Source: Lunularia cruciata
Lineage: Eukaryota > Streptophyta > Marchantiopsida > Lunulariales > Lunulariaceae
Assembly: GCA_948567375.1 (NCBI GenBank)
Contig: OX419758.1
Coordinates: forward strand, 56,735,001-56,799,000
Direction: 5' to 3'
Length of the DNA: 64,000 nt
Part shown: piece by piece, positions 1 through 10,904 of the stretch
How the letters are laid out: each line of letters begins with the position of its first letter
Numbering within the stretch: the stretch's first letter is position 1
Notes under the pieces: generated by a model
Database searches by the model: none
Seen by the model: only the letters and a program-made list of their open reading frames with translations
What the model was told of the DNA's origin: nothing
Program-made: the position numbers and the translations under genes

Positions 1-59
1 CATCACTAATTAGTTGTTGTTGACCTTAAAAGGAAGATAAGGGTCTAGCTACACTAGGC

Positions 60-1087
60 CCTCCACTCACTCCATTGGATCTGGGCTGTCCACTCTTCCC
101 TTGGATTCCAACATGGCGTGATGCACTCTATTGCACTCTAGAAGAAGTAACAGTTATGGATGAGGTCTCCCCACCGAATCCAGATGTCACCACTCTCCCC
201 TCCACCATGTTGAGCTCAATATGCTCAGCCAAACCAAATACTATTGCCAAAGTAGGTGAAGTAGCCTATAACATCATAGCATCACGTACTCTATGTTGTA
301 ACTTCCTATCCAAAATCCCATACTAAAATTGGACTGCTTGGGCCTCAATAACTCCTTGAGTACAATTGATCAACCATATCATGCAAGTGTATGCCTTGCG
401 TAGACTCTCTCCAACCTTCCATTGGAACTCTTGCAAGCTCCTGAGCTTGTCAGTATGCACTCCCTAGTAGTTTTACCTCAAACATTAAAAGAACTCCACC
501 ACGGGGTTAAACTTGAGTACTACACACCTCTTGTAGTGGTACCTCCACTTGTAGTAGCACCATCTCCAATAGATCCACCATTGTTACTAGAGTTAGAACT
601 TGTGGGTACTGCCAATCTACCTCCAGTAAATTGAGCCTAAGTGATGAAGATGTAGTTTGGAGACCAATATTGTCTCTATAGCTCAATATTATCCAAGTAA
701 GCTCTCTTGAATTCATAATAGTTGTCCATTGGTGGACCTTCCAAGTGCTGAAACAACCCCTTCCATGCCATGAAGGGTGTGAACAAAGTTGGGTTTTACA
801 TCTACTGCAAATCACACCAACTATCAAACTCTTGAATGAAATCATCCAATTCAATGGTACCAAAGTAACACTTGGGGCCTTTAGAGACTCCATAAATCTC
901 ATCCATATCCTACAACATTGGTACGGAAACACCAAGTGCACTCTCTATTGAATTAGCTCTTGTGTCAAACTCCAACTCAGAGTCAATCTTCTCCCTCGTT
1001 GGGACCTAAGATACAAGCTAATATCAAGCACCACTTTGGGTAAACCCATTGTCTCCTTTGGAATCCTCAAAGAACTCCATCATGACA
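60..1087 (-). pseudogene. Decayed gag of LTR element family B
   Basis: Read on the minus strand, from about 1087 downwards, the frames join into a retrotransposon capsid-type Gag. Visible pieces include YFGTIELDDFIQEFDSW near 800-880, MDNYYEFKRAYLDNIEL near 670-730, FQWKVGESLRKAYTCM near 350-430 and VRDAMMLQATSPTLA near 230-290. The second half has the Gag pattern of an aromatic and charged helix followed by EAQAVQFWYGIL. Several stops and at least three frame changes break it, so it cannot be translated as one protein. It probably continues beyond the left edge of the window. Its likely 5' LTR (1353-2393) and primer-site candidate lie just upstream in the same orientation. The Gag call rests on my reading of the pattern; the lineage (copia or gypsy) is not resolved. 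Confidence 0.6.
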
Positions 1088-1337
1088 AAATAACCATAGA
1101 AACGCAATTGTAACCATCACAAGTACCCCACTAAATGCCAACACCAAGTGTCACCACCAACCAAACATCACCCACTAATATAGCTCTAATTACAACAACT
1201 ACACTAGAGAAAAAAGCAATCTATAACTTGCCATCACAATACACACTCTAAAGGTCTTCATATCATTACTTCTTGCCTCACTAAAAAGAAACATAAGGAA
1301 TCTAACTGGTCATCACTCCAACCTCACTATCAAGAGT

Positions 1338-1351
1338 ACACCAGAGCACCA
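1338..1351 (-). other. Possible primer binding site of family B
   Basis: On the minus strand the sequence TGGTGCTCTGGTGT begins one nucleotide after the proposed end of the family B LTR. Primer sites begin with TGG because they pair with the CCA tail of a tRNA. I cannot name the tRNA. Confidence 0.35.
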
Positions 1352-1352
1352 A

Positions 1353-2393
1353 TGCTCTAAAGTCAAGGCACCTCACACAAACATGATGCACAAACAAGAA
1401 GTAGAGAATAGAAGGGGTTCAATCACAAGGAGGCTAACGTAACTCTCCATCTCAGAAATCAACATTGGACTGACTCTACTACCATTTGGCATTTTATATG
1501 ATTGGAGTATCTATCTACTTCCTAAGCTACAAGGACCACCAAGAATGAGATCAAACGTCCTCTAGCCAAAGTTTGACATAATTCCTCTACCAAATTTGAC
1601 CTAAAATTTGACATAAATGGCTGACTGCCAAATCCTCTACTAAATCTCCACTCAAGCCAAATTAGACGGATGGAGATATCCAAATTTCTAATTTATAAGG
1701 ATTTGTTCCCAACTCCACATTCAATTATGCATTCTAAGCTCAACTTGCACCAAATTGGCCATACTTTCACCTCTTGAGCTCAAAACAAACACCACTGCTT
1801 GAAATTGACTCTCTTCTTAGTGAAATTTAGCCAGCACTTTTGCACACAATCACTTTTAGACAAATCTGAACCGCAATCAAGATACCAATAATCAACCATG
1901 CTTGGAGATACCACAAACATCCTCCATTCTTGCATCCAATTTCCCCTTGACTTCTTTGATGTAACCAGTTCTTCATAAACTGAAATCAATTGAAATCAAA
2001 TTAGTACTTGATCATTCACTCAAAATTTTTCTAATAATAGGTATTGATTATAGTCTAGCTAGACCTACTCTAGCTAAGAGACTCTAGGTGATGCTCACCG
2101 GCTTTGTGTCCATAATATTCAAGAACTAAAAGGCTCAACCTCAGAGAAATGATCTCTTTGGGGTTGCACTTCTAAGGTATACCTTTGATTTCAACCTAGC
2201 TCTCCAATCCCAATGGTCTTGTTGTGGCACAATTGACAGTGCAAATGGTGCAAGTGACGGTGGACTTCACATGTAGTTAGTACCCTAAACATGAATATGA
2301 CCGTCAACAAGTAGTCTATGAGTAACTACCAAAATACCTCTAACTACTAACACTACTACTCTAGCATCCAAGAAATCTAGGTGCAACACTACA
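1353..2393 (-). repeat. Probable 5' LTR of family B, inserted in family A RT
   Basis: On the minus strand this 1041-bp block begins TGTAGTG and ends AGAGCA, the usual TG...CA termini. It is followed by a TGG primer-site candidate and then by gag B. A TATAAAT box (1691-1697 on the plus strand) lies about two thirds of the way along, as expected for U3-R-U5. On the other side, at 2394, the RT of family A begins abruptly. The right-hand target duplication would be AATGG (2394-2398); its partner lies outside the window, so the boundary is inferred. Confidence 0.45.
1691..1697 (-). promoter_or_regulatory. TATA box of family B LTR
   Basis: TATAAAT on the minus strand inside the proposed LTR, leaving roughly 310 bp for R and U5 before the LTR end. 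Confidence 0.35.
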
Positions 2394-2570
2394 AATGGTG
2401 TGATAGTCCTCCAACTCATGAGGTGATAAACGATATAGGGCCTTACAAGGAGGTATCTTTCCAAGAATTATCTCAATTTATGATCTACTCTCCTTTTTGG
2501 TAGTAATCTTGAGGGTAGGTCATCTTGGAAGACATCTTGAAACTCATTGATCACATCTTTTAATTTCTCA
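2394..2570 (-). pseudogene. Start of reverse transcriptase, family A (interrupted)
   Basis: The minus strand reads VINEFQDVFQDDLPS, then RVDHK and, after a frame change, GKIPPCKALYRLSPHE. This is the connector and beginning of the RT of Ty3/gypsy polyproteins, where a DVFP-DLP segment and an APYR-SP-E segment precede the RT fingers. The reading stops at position 2394 within the next few residues, where unrelated DNA (family B LTR) begins. The rest of RT, RNase H and integrase are therefore displaced beyond the left edge of the window or lost. Confidence 0.7.
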
Positions 2571-2739
2571 AAAACTTCTCCATCAAGTTGTGCATTCTAG
2601 ATTTCTCTTATTAGGTCTATGAAACATCTATTTGTCTTATGGCTATTGTCCCTATGACATAGAGAGGTAATTCTTGCCTGTGTGCTCTCTCTTTAACCTC
2701 AATTATCTACTATTAGTGAGTTCTCACTACTTTCTTCCT

Positions 2740-3090
2740 CTAATTGATTGTGGGATTGTCGTGCCCTATCCATGGCATACCTAAGATTACATCATAACAA
2801 GGTAATTGTATCACTTGCCACTCAATTGTTTCTTGGTACTCTCCTATAGAAAGTGCTACCTTTCTAATTAATGATTCAATCTTCTTTGTCTACCCATTAG
2901 ATAATTCTAATTCTTTATTCTCATCCTTCTCTAGACCCACCTCTAAGCTTATTGTAACACAACAAGACAAGAATTCTCTATTCTCTATTTTCTATTGCTC
3001 TATTCTCTATCAAAACTTTCACATGATTGCCTTTTAGGACTCTATTTACGATAATCAATTATGAGTTTATTTTCTTCAATCTTTGTGCAC
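2740..3090 (-). pseudogene. Aspartic protease region, family A
   Basis: The minus strand encodes a decayed retropepsin. The clearest part is YDVILGMPWIGHDNPTI around 2745-2810, the C-terminal ILG-PW signature of gypsy proteases. Upstream, around 2930-2960, EVGLEKDENKELELSNG matches the corresponding region of the second family A copy near 63,900-64,000. The catalytic DS/TG triplet is not readable because of stops and shifts near 3030-3060. The protease would cut the Gag-Pol polyprotein; this copy is dead. Confidence 0.7.
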
Positions 3091-3239
3091 TTGTCCTCTT
3101 CCTTCCTCCAATTTTTTGCTTCTCCATTGAGCCCATAAGGCCATGAGGTACATTTACTAGCAATTTGTTTATTGATTTAATTTTTGTATCTTCCTCTTCA
3201 ATTTATCTCTCCATGTTGTTCAAAGATTGCAGGCCAAGG

Positions 3240-3315
3240 GCTTCTAGGAAAACAAGTAGAAAAATTGATGGCTAGGTGCTCAACTTTATCGCAATTGTAA
3301 CAACAATGTTGTTTT
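3240..3315 (-). pseudogene. Gag zinc knuckle, family A
   Basis: The minus strand reads CYNCDKVEHLAINF, a CCHC knuckle whose last cysteine codon has become Phe (TGT to TTT). It is followed by a basic Pro-rich tail. It is the nucleic-acid-binding end of Gag and sits between the capsid part and the protease, as expected. Confidence 0.75.
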
Positions 3316-3405
3316 TCTCAAGCCCCTTCTCCTTGTAGGATCTCATCTCTCCTTTCTTCAATTTGTCTTTGTTCTCCTTCGAGCGGTTATGTTCCTCATT
3401 TTCAA

Positions 3406-3438
3406 AATATTACCCAATTCCACGAATTGGGTAATATT
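3406..3438. repeat. Perfect 15-bp hairpin
   Basis: AATATTACCCAATTC (3406-3420) and its exact reverse complement (3424-3438) are separated by only CAC. It lies in the family A gag region and has no obvious coding reason. Confidence 0.9.
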
Positions 3439-3599
3439 GGGTAAGAATTGGTCCACCAAAGTGTTGTGTTTTATGCTGATAATGTTGAGTAGGGACTACT
3501 CCTTCACTTCCTCCAAGCACCCTTGGTATTTTTTGAGCACAAACAATGGCTTCAAAAACTGTGTGAGGGTTTTGTACCATTACTTCTTGGCAAATTTGC

Positions 3600-5240
3600 T
3601 CTTTAAACCCTCATTTAAAGTTGTCTAAAGCTTTTAATGGCCTCCTATTGGTTATTGTGACCTATAGATCAAGGATTGCCTCCACATACTCTTGTACGCT
3701 ATTCTTTTGCTTCAACACCCATATTTGGGTTTGGGCCATCTGCACAAAATCTACTGATTGGAAGTTCTTCAATAGCCTTCCTGCATGGCTGTCCAAGTGA
3801 CCTCTCTTCCTTCTGCCAACATTGATCATGCCCAAGCATCATACCATGTGAGGGATTTATCAATCAAGTACCCACATGCAAACATGCTTGCAAAATGGTG
3901 GGTGACTTCAGTTGTGAACAATTGAAAGTATCAATTCATTCTTGAAATCCAATTCTCTACTACTCCCATGGAACATCATCCATTGTAAGGCTCAATATTG
4001 CATGTCTTCTTCATCCGTAGTAACAATGTGGCCTCATTGTTGATCGAGGTTGATGTCATTGGCATGAATGACTCTCCATGTACTTTGGCCATTGGTATTG
4101 GGTTTTGGGACAATTCACTTTCATGCATTGCCTAATCATTCATGAATGTACGTGCTTGACTTTGCAATGCCTCCATGGTGTAATACTCCAAGGACAAGAG
4201 AACTCTCCAAGAGAGATACAAGAGAGAAAACACAAGTTTCACACTCAATCCTCCAATGTCCCAAAGGAGCACCTTCTCTTTATTATATAGCAAAGAAGAT
4301 CCCCTCAAAGGAAGCTCCACCCTTGGATCAGATACATGGATTGGTGACTTGTCTGTGAGCTCCATCCTTGGATTAGTTTTTTGGATGGGTGACATGTCAG
4401 TCCTTGTCTTATCTAGTTGGTCAAATAGGTTTGACCAAAGGGAATCTTTAGGGAATATTCTTGTAAGGAGCTCAAAATCAAGTGGGTGAGCTAACATTGG
4501 AAAGCTCTTGATAAAATGAATCATAAGAGAGAGAAAACAAGCCTTTGTCTTTCTAGCGGGGGATTCCTTTTCATTTTTGAGGCCTAATTCATCCATTTAG
4601 ACCTTCAAAATTGGCTCTAAAGTTTTCAAGCTATTTTTGGCTTCTGCTCTATCAGTAGAAGTACTTTTTTGGTGACACCCATGTCTGATCTACTTGGCCC
4701 ATTGTACAAATATCCTTCGAAATTTTACCAAGTCAATTTTCACCTCTAGATAATATGTCTAGCTTCTTGTATTACACATGGTCATCTTGATCTTTCAAAG
4801 CTTGTTCAACATCCCTTGCATTCCTTACATCAACTCTTGCACCTACAGATCCATGATTCCTACACACAACAACTGCTCAACTGCTGCTTGCTACTTCAAT
4901 AGAGGGTTAATATATCACTCAAGGGAGAGCACAAACTATTGGGACTACCATTGGGACTTCAAAGGCTATCACTTGTTGATAATACTCCTCAGCAAAATTG
5001 TGTATTATGAAATCCCTAAACATTACTTTCGGTCTAACCACATAATCAATTTTTACTTTAGTGTTGAAAAGGGGAGGATTTTGTATATTCAGATCCATCA
5101 TAATAGAATGTAGATCATCAAATCCCACCCTTTATTGTAGATCATCATTGGCAAAATCAACAAGTTTGGTGAATTCATTACTAGATCCATAAACTCTACT
5201 CCAAAATGGAAAATGAGGTACATTCTTACTTGCTCACATT
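3600..5240 (-). pseudogene. gag of family A, split by a solo LTR
   Basis: This is the capsid part of a Ty3/gypsy Gag on the minus strand. The N-terminal part (about 4780-5240) includes KVMFRDFIIHNFAEEYYQQ. The C-terminal part (about 3600-4178) includes FQSVDFVQMAQTQIWVLKQ and a run close to ACGYLIDKSLTWY in the sister copy. The two halves are separated by the 598-bp solo LTR at 4179-4776. With that removed, the order matches the plus-strand copy at 62,310-63,640 segment by segment, which fixes the family. The frame is broken repeatedly, so this is a pseudogene. Confidence 0.75.
4179..4776 (-). mobile_element. Solo LTR of family A, TSD CATGG
   Basis: The 598-bp element has inverted termini TGTAATAC and GTATTACA and is flanked by the perfect 5-bp duplication CATGG (4174-4178 and 4777-4781). 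The minus strand carries the TATA region (TATATAATAAAGAGAAGG near 4272-4290), so the LTR is transcribed on that strand. No internal element sequence remains, so the full element was reduced by LTR-LTR recombination. It sits inside gag of its own family. It lacks the second U3 repeat unit seen in the 709-734-bp copies. Confidence 0.93.
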
Positions 5241-5446
5241 GGATATACATAATCTTCATGTAGAATGGATTCAAGAACAGAAATTGGGGTGCTGAATATT
5301 GTCCTCTTGGAGCCTCTATCCCATTCTCTCTCTAACACACTCCTAATATATCAATTACACAACGGTTTCTCTCATCAAAATTACTCAATCTCAATAGCCC
5401 ATGTTCCTCCAAGAGGGGTGATCCACTCTCTTGGATTAAAACACCT

Positions 5447-5458
5447 GCTTTGATACCA
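5447..5458 (-). other. Primer binding site, initiator tRNA-Met type
   Basis: The minus strand reads TGGTATCAAAGC, one mismatch from the classical plant primer site TGGTATCAGAGC. It lies two bases after the LTR end at 5461. It identifies the adjoining LTR as a 5' LTR and fixes the orientation of family A. Confidence 0.85.
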
Positions 5459-5460
5459 TT

Positions 5461-6068
5461 TGTAATCTTCCAAGGATATGAAACCTTAAGAGAAACACAA
5501 GAGAAGAAACACAAAACTTCATACTCAATGCACTGATGCCCCAAAGGAGCACCTGTCTTTATTATATAGCAAATAGAATTATCTCAAAGGAAGCTCCACC
5601 CTTGGATCAAATACATGGATTGGTGATATGGAAATTAGCTCTACCCTTATATTAGTTGTATGCATAGGTGACATGTCAATTCTGGTACTATTTGGTTGGT
5701 CAAACAAGCTTTGACCAGATGGAATCTTTAGAGAATATTCTTATAAGAATCTTAGAATTGCATGGATGAAGTACTATTGGAAAGTGCTCAATGAGAAAAA
5801 CAAGGGGGATGAAGGCCAACCTTTTTATCCTTAGGAGAGGAACTACACATTTTTTAGGCCTAATTCATCCATTTAGGCCTCCAAAATTTGCTCTCAAGTT
5901 TTCATACTATTTTTTTCTCTTACCCTATTAGAAGTACTCTTTTGGTGATACATCTATTTGATCTACCTAGCCCATCATATCTAACATTCTTCTAGATGTT
6001 ACCAAGCCAATTTTCATGTAAAGATAACATGTCTTGGTAACATTCTTCCAGATGCTACCAAGCCAATA
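5461..6068 (-). repeat. 5' LTR of family A element
   Basis: Similar along its length to the solo LTR at 4179-4776, including the TATATAATAAAG region near 5555-5575 on the minus strand. One end (5461, TGTAAT on the plus strand) abuts the primer site. The other end is blurred: a 30-bp piece (5979-6009) is repeated at 6038-6067, and the expected GTATTACA terminus is not intact. The sequence then passes into a LINE fragment. Confidence 0.75.
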
Positions 6069-6069
6069 T

Positions 6070-7105
6070 AATACTTTCCATCTTTGCTTCACTACCATCA
6101 GATTGGATCAGAGGTTTGTAGTCTTCCTTGATGGAATGACAATGTCAGCATATGCTATATTCTCTCTTAGTTGACTCGTCCATTCCTTGGGCCATTAGAG
6201 CACATCTTTGCTCTTACTTTTACAAGATTGTAGCTCTTGGATCCTAGCTCAACCATGCATTAGAGCATTTCAATTTGCACCAACTACCTTCTCTATAGCA
6301 ATGAGGTTCCACCTAGGTTTGGTCCACCTATTTTCACCTTCATTACTCACTTGTGAGTATGGTTCTACACTAGATACAACATCAGTCCATATGACACTGT
6401 GTCTTTTGGAGGATAGAAGATAACTACCCATGATGCCATCAAGAATATAGATTTTCTATGGCATGAGAGAATGGATACCTTGCTTGAAGGGAGTGTTTGT
6501 ATGCTTTGCAAACAACACGTGTTAGAGAAAATCTACTTGGTCCAAGATGATTAGGTGACAACAATGGTGGATGTTGTGGCTATAGACCCTATGCCCAATG
6601 CAATTTTCAAGGGAGTGATTACTCATCCTCTTGGATGGGCGGCAAGTGGAGCAATAGCACACAAGGTTTCCAAGTATATGGGTATGTAGTGAAGTCATCT
6701 CTTTGTTCCTCTAGCCTTGGTTATATGGAGTGATGGACATGGCATTTGACACATTTGTCAGGGAGTGCACAAGAGCTTATCATATTGGACATCAAGGAGT
6801 ACCACTTTCATTTTCATACTTTGTAGCATACTTTAGATAACATGTGTCCATTGCTCTATAGAGAGCATTGGATGGTGCAATTCATAGGACAACAATCACA
6901 TTAGGTGATGCTTTTTCACATGCTCTAGTAGTTTCTAGACCTTCCAAAACTTGCATAACTTGGATATTGCAAGTGCGGTAGGAAAATATCTCATATCAAT
7001 ACTATTGGGGCCTAGCCCCATTTTACCTCTTTTTTCTCTCCCTTGTATGGCTTGATGGTGTCTTCCCATCCTTTGGGTGTTCTACACAGTTGCCTTTTCT
7101 TCCAT
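6070..7105 (+). pseudogene. LINE copy 2, 5'-truncated
   Basis: A plus-strand fragment homologous to the last 1 kb of the better LINE at 7915-12520. It starts at the segment before the CCHC region (6076) and includes SWILAQPCIRAFQFAPTTF, the region equivalent to the endonuclease core around 6540-6600, and GAIHRTTITLGDAFSHALV around 6870-6930. It ends after the same C-terminal DNA as the other copies. Many C-to-T type changes and stops make it non-functional. 5' truncation is the usual outcome of LINE insertion, although family A sequence may also have removed the left part. Confidence 0.8.
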
Positions 7106-7900
7106 ATAGAGCAATGATATAAATGGCACTTGCTTATAGGTGTAGTATACAAATAAGATTGAGAATCTATAAAAGGACTAAGAAAGAGTTTAAGCTATTG
7201 ATTGAGAAGCCTGTTGTATTGCATCCCAATTTTTTATTTTTATTGTTTTTATCTCATAATACTGAATGATTTAAATCATCAAGAATTACATAAGTATGTA
7301 TTATGTAAGTAGAGGAGAGGATATATAAGTGGATAAGATGAACTCTGACTATTCTGACTATTCAATGACTATTCTGATTTATGAGTGATCTACCAAGTGA
7401 GATTTCCAACCAAGTTCAATATATGATGCTTTGTATATGCATGCTTGTAACCTCCCAACCATGGGGAGGAGACATAAATAAAAATAAATAAAAATTATGA
7501 ATTGTTCTTTTTCCAAGATGTTGATACATCATATTACTTCACTTGGAGGTCTTTTACATGGGTAATAGCTTTAATACAAATTAAACATGTGGAGAGGCTT
7601 TATAATCATAAACTTAGAGTACAAGTGAAATAATTGAAATTTTTATTTATTTATCATAGAGTATAATCCAAGACATGAGATATATTTATAATATTCTTGA
7701 CTAATTGAATAATTGATTCTATCCTTTGTTTGGATTTGGTTGTGTCATCGCTGAAGCGTTTTTATGTCTATTGTTAGGTGAACTACATTGCTGGCATTTG
7801 TCTAAAAATAGATAACTGGTAAAGCTAGTCCGTGAACAACTAACCATCTTACTCTCTTGCTGTAAAAATAGGACAATTTGTATCAATAGTCATTAACCTA
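7106..7900. other. No recognisable gene
   Basis: AT-rich DNA between the two LINE copies. I see no long reading frame, no element termini and no RNA gene. It is presumably older intergenic sequence into which the LINE at 7915 inserted. Confidence 0.6.
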
Positions 7901-7914
7901 GTTAACTCCATGAA
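7901..7914 (+). repeat. Target-site duplication, left copy (LINE 1)
   Basis: GTTAACTCCATGAA, identical to 12521-12534, which directly follows the LINE 3' end. A 14-bp duplication is typical of target-primed reverse transcription. Confidence 0.75.
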
Positions 7915-8559
7915 CTTCCATCTACCACTCTACAATCCATTCCGTGCTCACTTTGTTAACCCTGACCAAGTTGTGACGTTGTTGCAGCATCCTTATTCCC
8001 TTTGGATCTTCAGCAAGTCCTGGTTCTCTGGTCCTTCAGCAGATCTTTTGCTAAAGAATTTGCAGCTTTTGTTCATGATTGGGACTACGGGGGAGCTACG
8101 GGAGAGTGTGGAGACAAGAGAGGAGAGGGAGAGACCGTGAGACAATATCTGTAATTTCTGAGGGCTCTCTAGCATGTAGCATTCAAGTGAATAGTCTATT
8201 CTCTTTCTTTTCAATTTTGGTTCCATTGGCACCTAGATTGAAGACTATGGAGAATGGAGTAGAAAGTTAGGAGGATTTTTAGATTTTATAGGTTTTAGAG
8301 TGATCATTATACATTGAGAGTGATGGGTCAGGGATTTTCATTTCTAATCTCTTGGTTTTCATGATTAAGTTCCATGGGAATTTAGTTTGAAAATTTTGGA
8401 GATGGAAATTGAAAGTTATGAGAGTTTATAGATTTTAGGGTTTGGAGAGAGTGTTTTCTTACGTGAGTTGGGATGTGAGGGGTTGTGGTTTTGCATATAT
8501 GGGGAGATATAGAAAGGATCAGCATGTGTTACTATCATTATTCTTGTGCTAGCCATAGC

Positions 8560-8683
8560 TACACCTTCCCATGTAGGGTCACCTAGAGCGGGTCGGGATA
8601 CACTATGCTCGGTGTGTCACCGACACTTTACCTTGCAAGGGGTAAAGACCCATGTGGGAAGGATGCACAAGGACTATGATTAG
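8560..8683 (+). pseudogene. N-terminal C2H2 zinc finger of LINE 1
   Basis: The frame through 8606-8668 reads CSVCHRHFTLQGVKTHVGRMH: Cys-X2-Cys, 11 residues, His-X4-His, with Phe in the usual core position. A stop follows at 8681. In R2-type LINEs a finger at this place helps to bind the DNA target; here that role is inferred. About 500 bp of poorly readable sequence separate it from the RT. Confidence 0.65.
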
Positions 8684-9974
8684 ACCACTTGGGATGCCCA
8701 CGTGAGACGAGCAACCACATTGACAATAGTGACACTCGGGATTACGCACGCTTCTTCTATACCTTTGTTGATCGTTCTAGGGATATTGATCGAGTCGTGG
8801 GAGTAGTTAGTTTCTCAAGCGGGTTGCATTTTGGGGTTATTTGAGACTAGTTTTCCATGTCCACATCTATTCCATAGGCTACCCTACACACTCCATGATG
8901 AGGCTAGATAGGCTTTTTGCCTACCACTAGACCATTTAGCACGTGATCCCTTGGATGAGTTAGCATGGTTTCTATTCTTCTTACTCCCTCGATGGTGTCT
9001 TCGTTATGCTAGAGGGAGACGTGTGAAGCATAGAGAGGTGGTTGCTAGATTTTGTCGGTTCTAAGGGGGGATTGGGCAGCCCTTCAGGAGGAGTCTGTTA
9101 GGGCTACACAATTTAGGAGATAGACATCGCCACAGGATACCACAAATTCCACTTGATTATGATGATGTAGGATATTGGGTCAGGCGAGAGAGTTTAGTAG
9201 AGCAGTACAAGCGCTACACCCTTTGTCTATAGCGAGTCCTACTGATGAGACCATCTCTTCCCTATGCTCACTACATCCTATAGTAGTAGAGGGACTACCA
9301 CTAGAGGTCTTAGATTATCAGCCTGAGCAGCCTTTATGTCTTGATAGGTCACTATTTGCACAAGCATTGTGCATTGCCCCTTGCCTTTCCTCAGGAGGCT
9401 TGTCAGGGATGGTTTATGAGCACCTTAGAGATTGCTTCCAGGCAAATGATACTTCTAATGGTTTTACCAAGTTGTTTCAGGTGGTTGTAGTAGTAGCGAG
9501 AGGAGACATTCTTATGTCTGTTAGTCGGGTGTTAGGTGCTAGTCAACTTCTTGCGATGGAGAAGGACACGGGAGGCATTAGACCAATTGCTATTGGAGAG
9601 ATCTTTTTACGTTTGGTCATTTGTACCATTGCCCTTCAGCATCATTCTCACTTTCTATAGCACCTTAGTCCACATCAGTTTGGAGTAGCTACACCTGGAG
9701 GATATGAGGCTATATCTTTAGGCATTCGAGCACTCCTAGATATCCATCGGGAGTGGGTCGTCCTACAGGTGGATGTTGAGAACACTTTTAATAGCGTCTC
9801 ATCTGCATCTATCTTTAGAGAGCTTAGGGAGGCTGGTGGATCCTTGGCAAGTCTCATTTCTTTTGTGCGGTCTTTTTATGGCTCTCCGGCTTCCCTTTAC
9901 TACCAACATGGTGGTTCACAAGAGGGAGTAACCGTCTTGGAGTCAGCTGTTGGTACATGTCAGGGAGATCCTTT

Positions 9975-9985
9975 GGGGGGGGGGG
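9975..9985 (+). repeat. 11-G homopolymer causing a frameshift
   Basis: Eleven consecutive G within the RT GDPLGG motif. The frame before it reads GDPLGG and the frame after it resumes with FAMAHFRALL in another register, so the run length is what breaks the frame. Confidence 0.9.
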
Positions 9986-10060
9986 CCCTTATTTGCCATG
10001 GCTCACTTTAGAGCTCTCCTATCTACTACTTTGGCCATGCCAGGTTGTGTATTTCACTCC

Positions 10061-10072
10061 TTGGTAGATGAT
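10061..10072 (+). other. RT catalytic box of LINE 1 (LVDD)
   Basis: Codons for Leu-Val-Asp-Asp followed by THIVG. Both catalytic aspartates are present; the normally aromatic first residue is Leu and the Ala is Val. Confidence 0.8.
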
Positions 10073-10195
10073 ACACACATCGTAGGCCATGTAGATCAGA
10101 TTAGGCAGGCCTTTGACTACTTGACTACTGAGCTACATCTAGTAGGCTTGAGAGTCAAGGTGTCAAAGTGTAGGGCATGGTCCCCTTTAGGTATC

Positions 10196-10904
10196 TGTAA
10201 TACTCCGAGGACAAGAGAAGAGAGAAAACACAAATTGCACACTCAAACATTATATAGACAAAGAGGATCTCCTCCAAGGAAGCTCCACCATAGGATTAGG
10301 GACACAGATAGGTGACATGTCAGCAAGCTCCACCCTTGGATTACTTACTTGGATGGGTGAACTGTCTGGTCTAGGTCCTATCTGGTTGGTCAAACAAGCT
10401 TTGACCGGAGGGGATCTTTTAGGCAATCTTCCTGTAGGAATCTCAGAATCATGTGAGTAAGGTACCGTTGGAAAGCTCTCAATGAGAAAAAGCAGGGGGA
10501 GGGAAGGCCAGCCTTTCCTCCAATGGGGGGAGAGAATCTGCACATTTTTGAGGCCTAATTCATCCGTTTAGGCCTCCGAAATTGCCTTCAAAGATTTCAG
10601 GCATATTTCGGTTCCTACTCTATTAGTAGAAGTCCCCTTTTGGTGATACCTCTTTCTGATCTGTTTAGTCCATCATGTGTAACATCCTTCCAGATGTTAC
10701 CAAACCAATTCTCACCTTTAAATCATATGTCTAGCTATTGGTTCTAAGGTTCTCAAGTCTATTTCAGTTTTTGCCCTATTAGTAGAAGTACTCTTTTGGT
10801 GATACTTCTATCTGATCTATTTTGACCATCATGTATAACATCATTCTAGAAGTTACCAAACCAAATTTCACATCTAGATCATATGGCTAACCCTTGGTAT
10901 TACA
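10196..10904 (-). mobile_element. Solo LTR of family A, TSD GTATC
   Basis: A 709-bp LTR with termini TGTAATAC and GTATTACA. The 5-bp duplication GTATC (10191-10195 and 10905-10909) is perfect. It lies in LINE 1 RT, minus orientation. Relative to the 734-bp copies it lacks about 25 bp just downstream of the TATA box, so this copy probably lost its start-site region. U3 holds two tandem units of about 156 bp (for example ATTAGTAGAAGT at 10622 and at 10778). Confidence 0.95.

Noticed and set aside
4179-4776. DNA transposon or MITE, because of the inverted termini TGTAATAC/GTATTACA
   Set aside because: The termini are the TG...CA type, the duplication is 5 bp, a TATA box lies near one end, and a related copy (5461-6068) is followed by an initiator-Met primer site. 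These are LTRs.
7910-8270. Small protein genes in the frames at 7910-8140 and 8079-8270
   Set aside because: They overlap each other and lie in the LINE 5' untranslated part; no motif or codon signal supports them.
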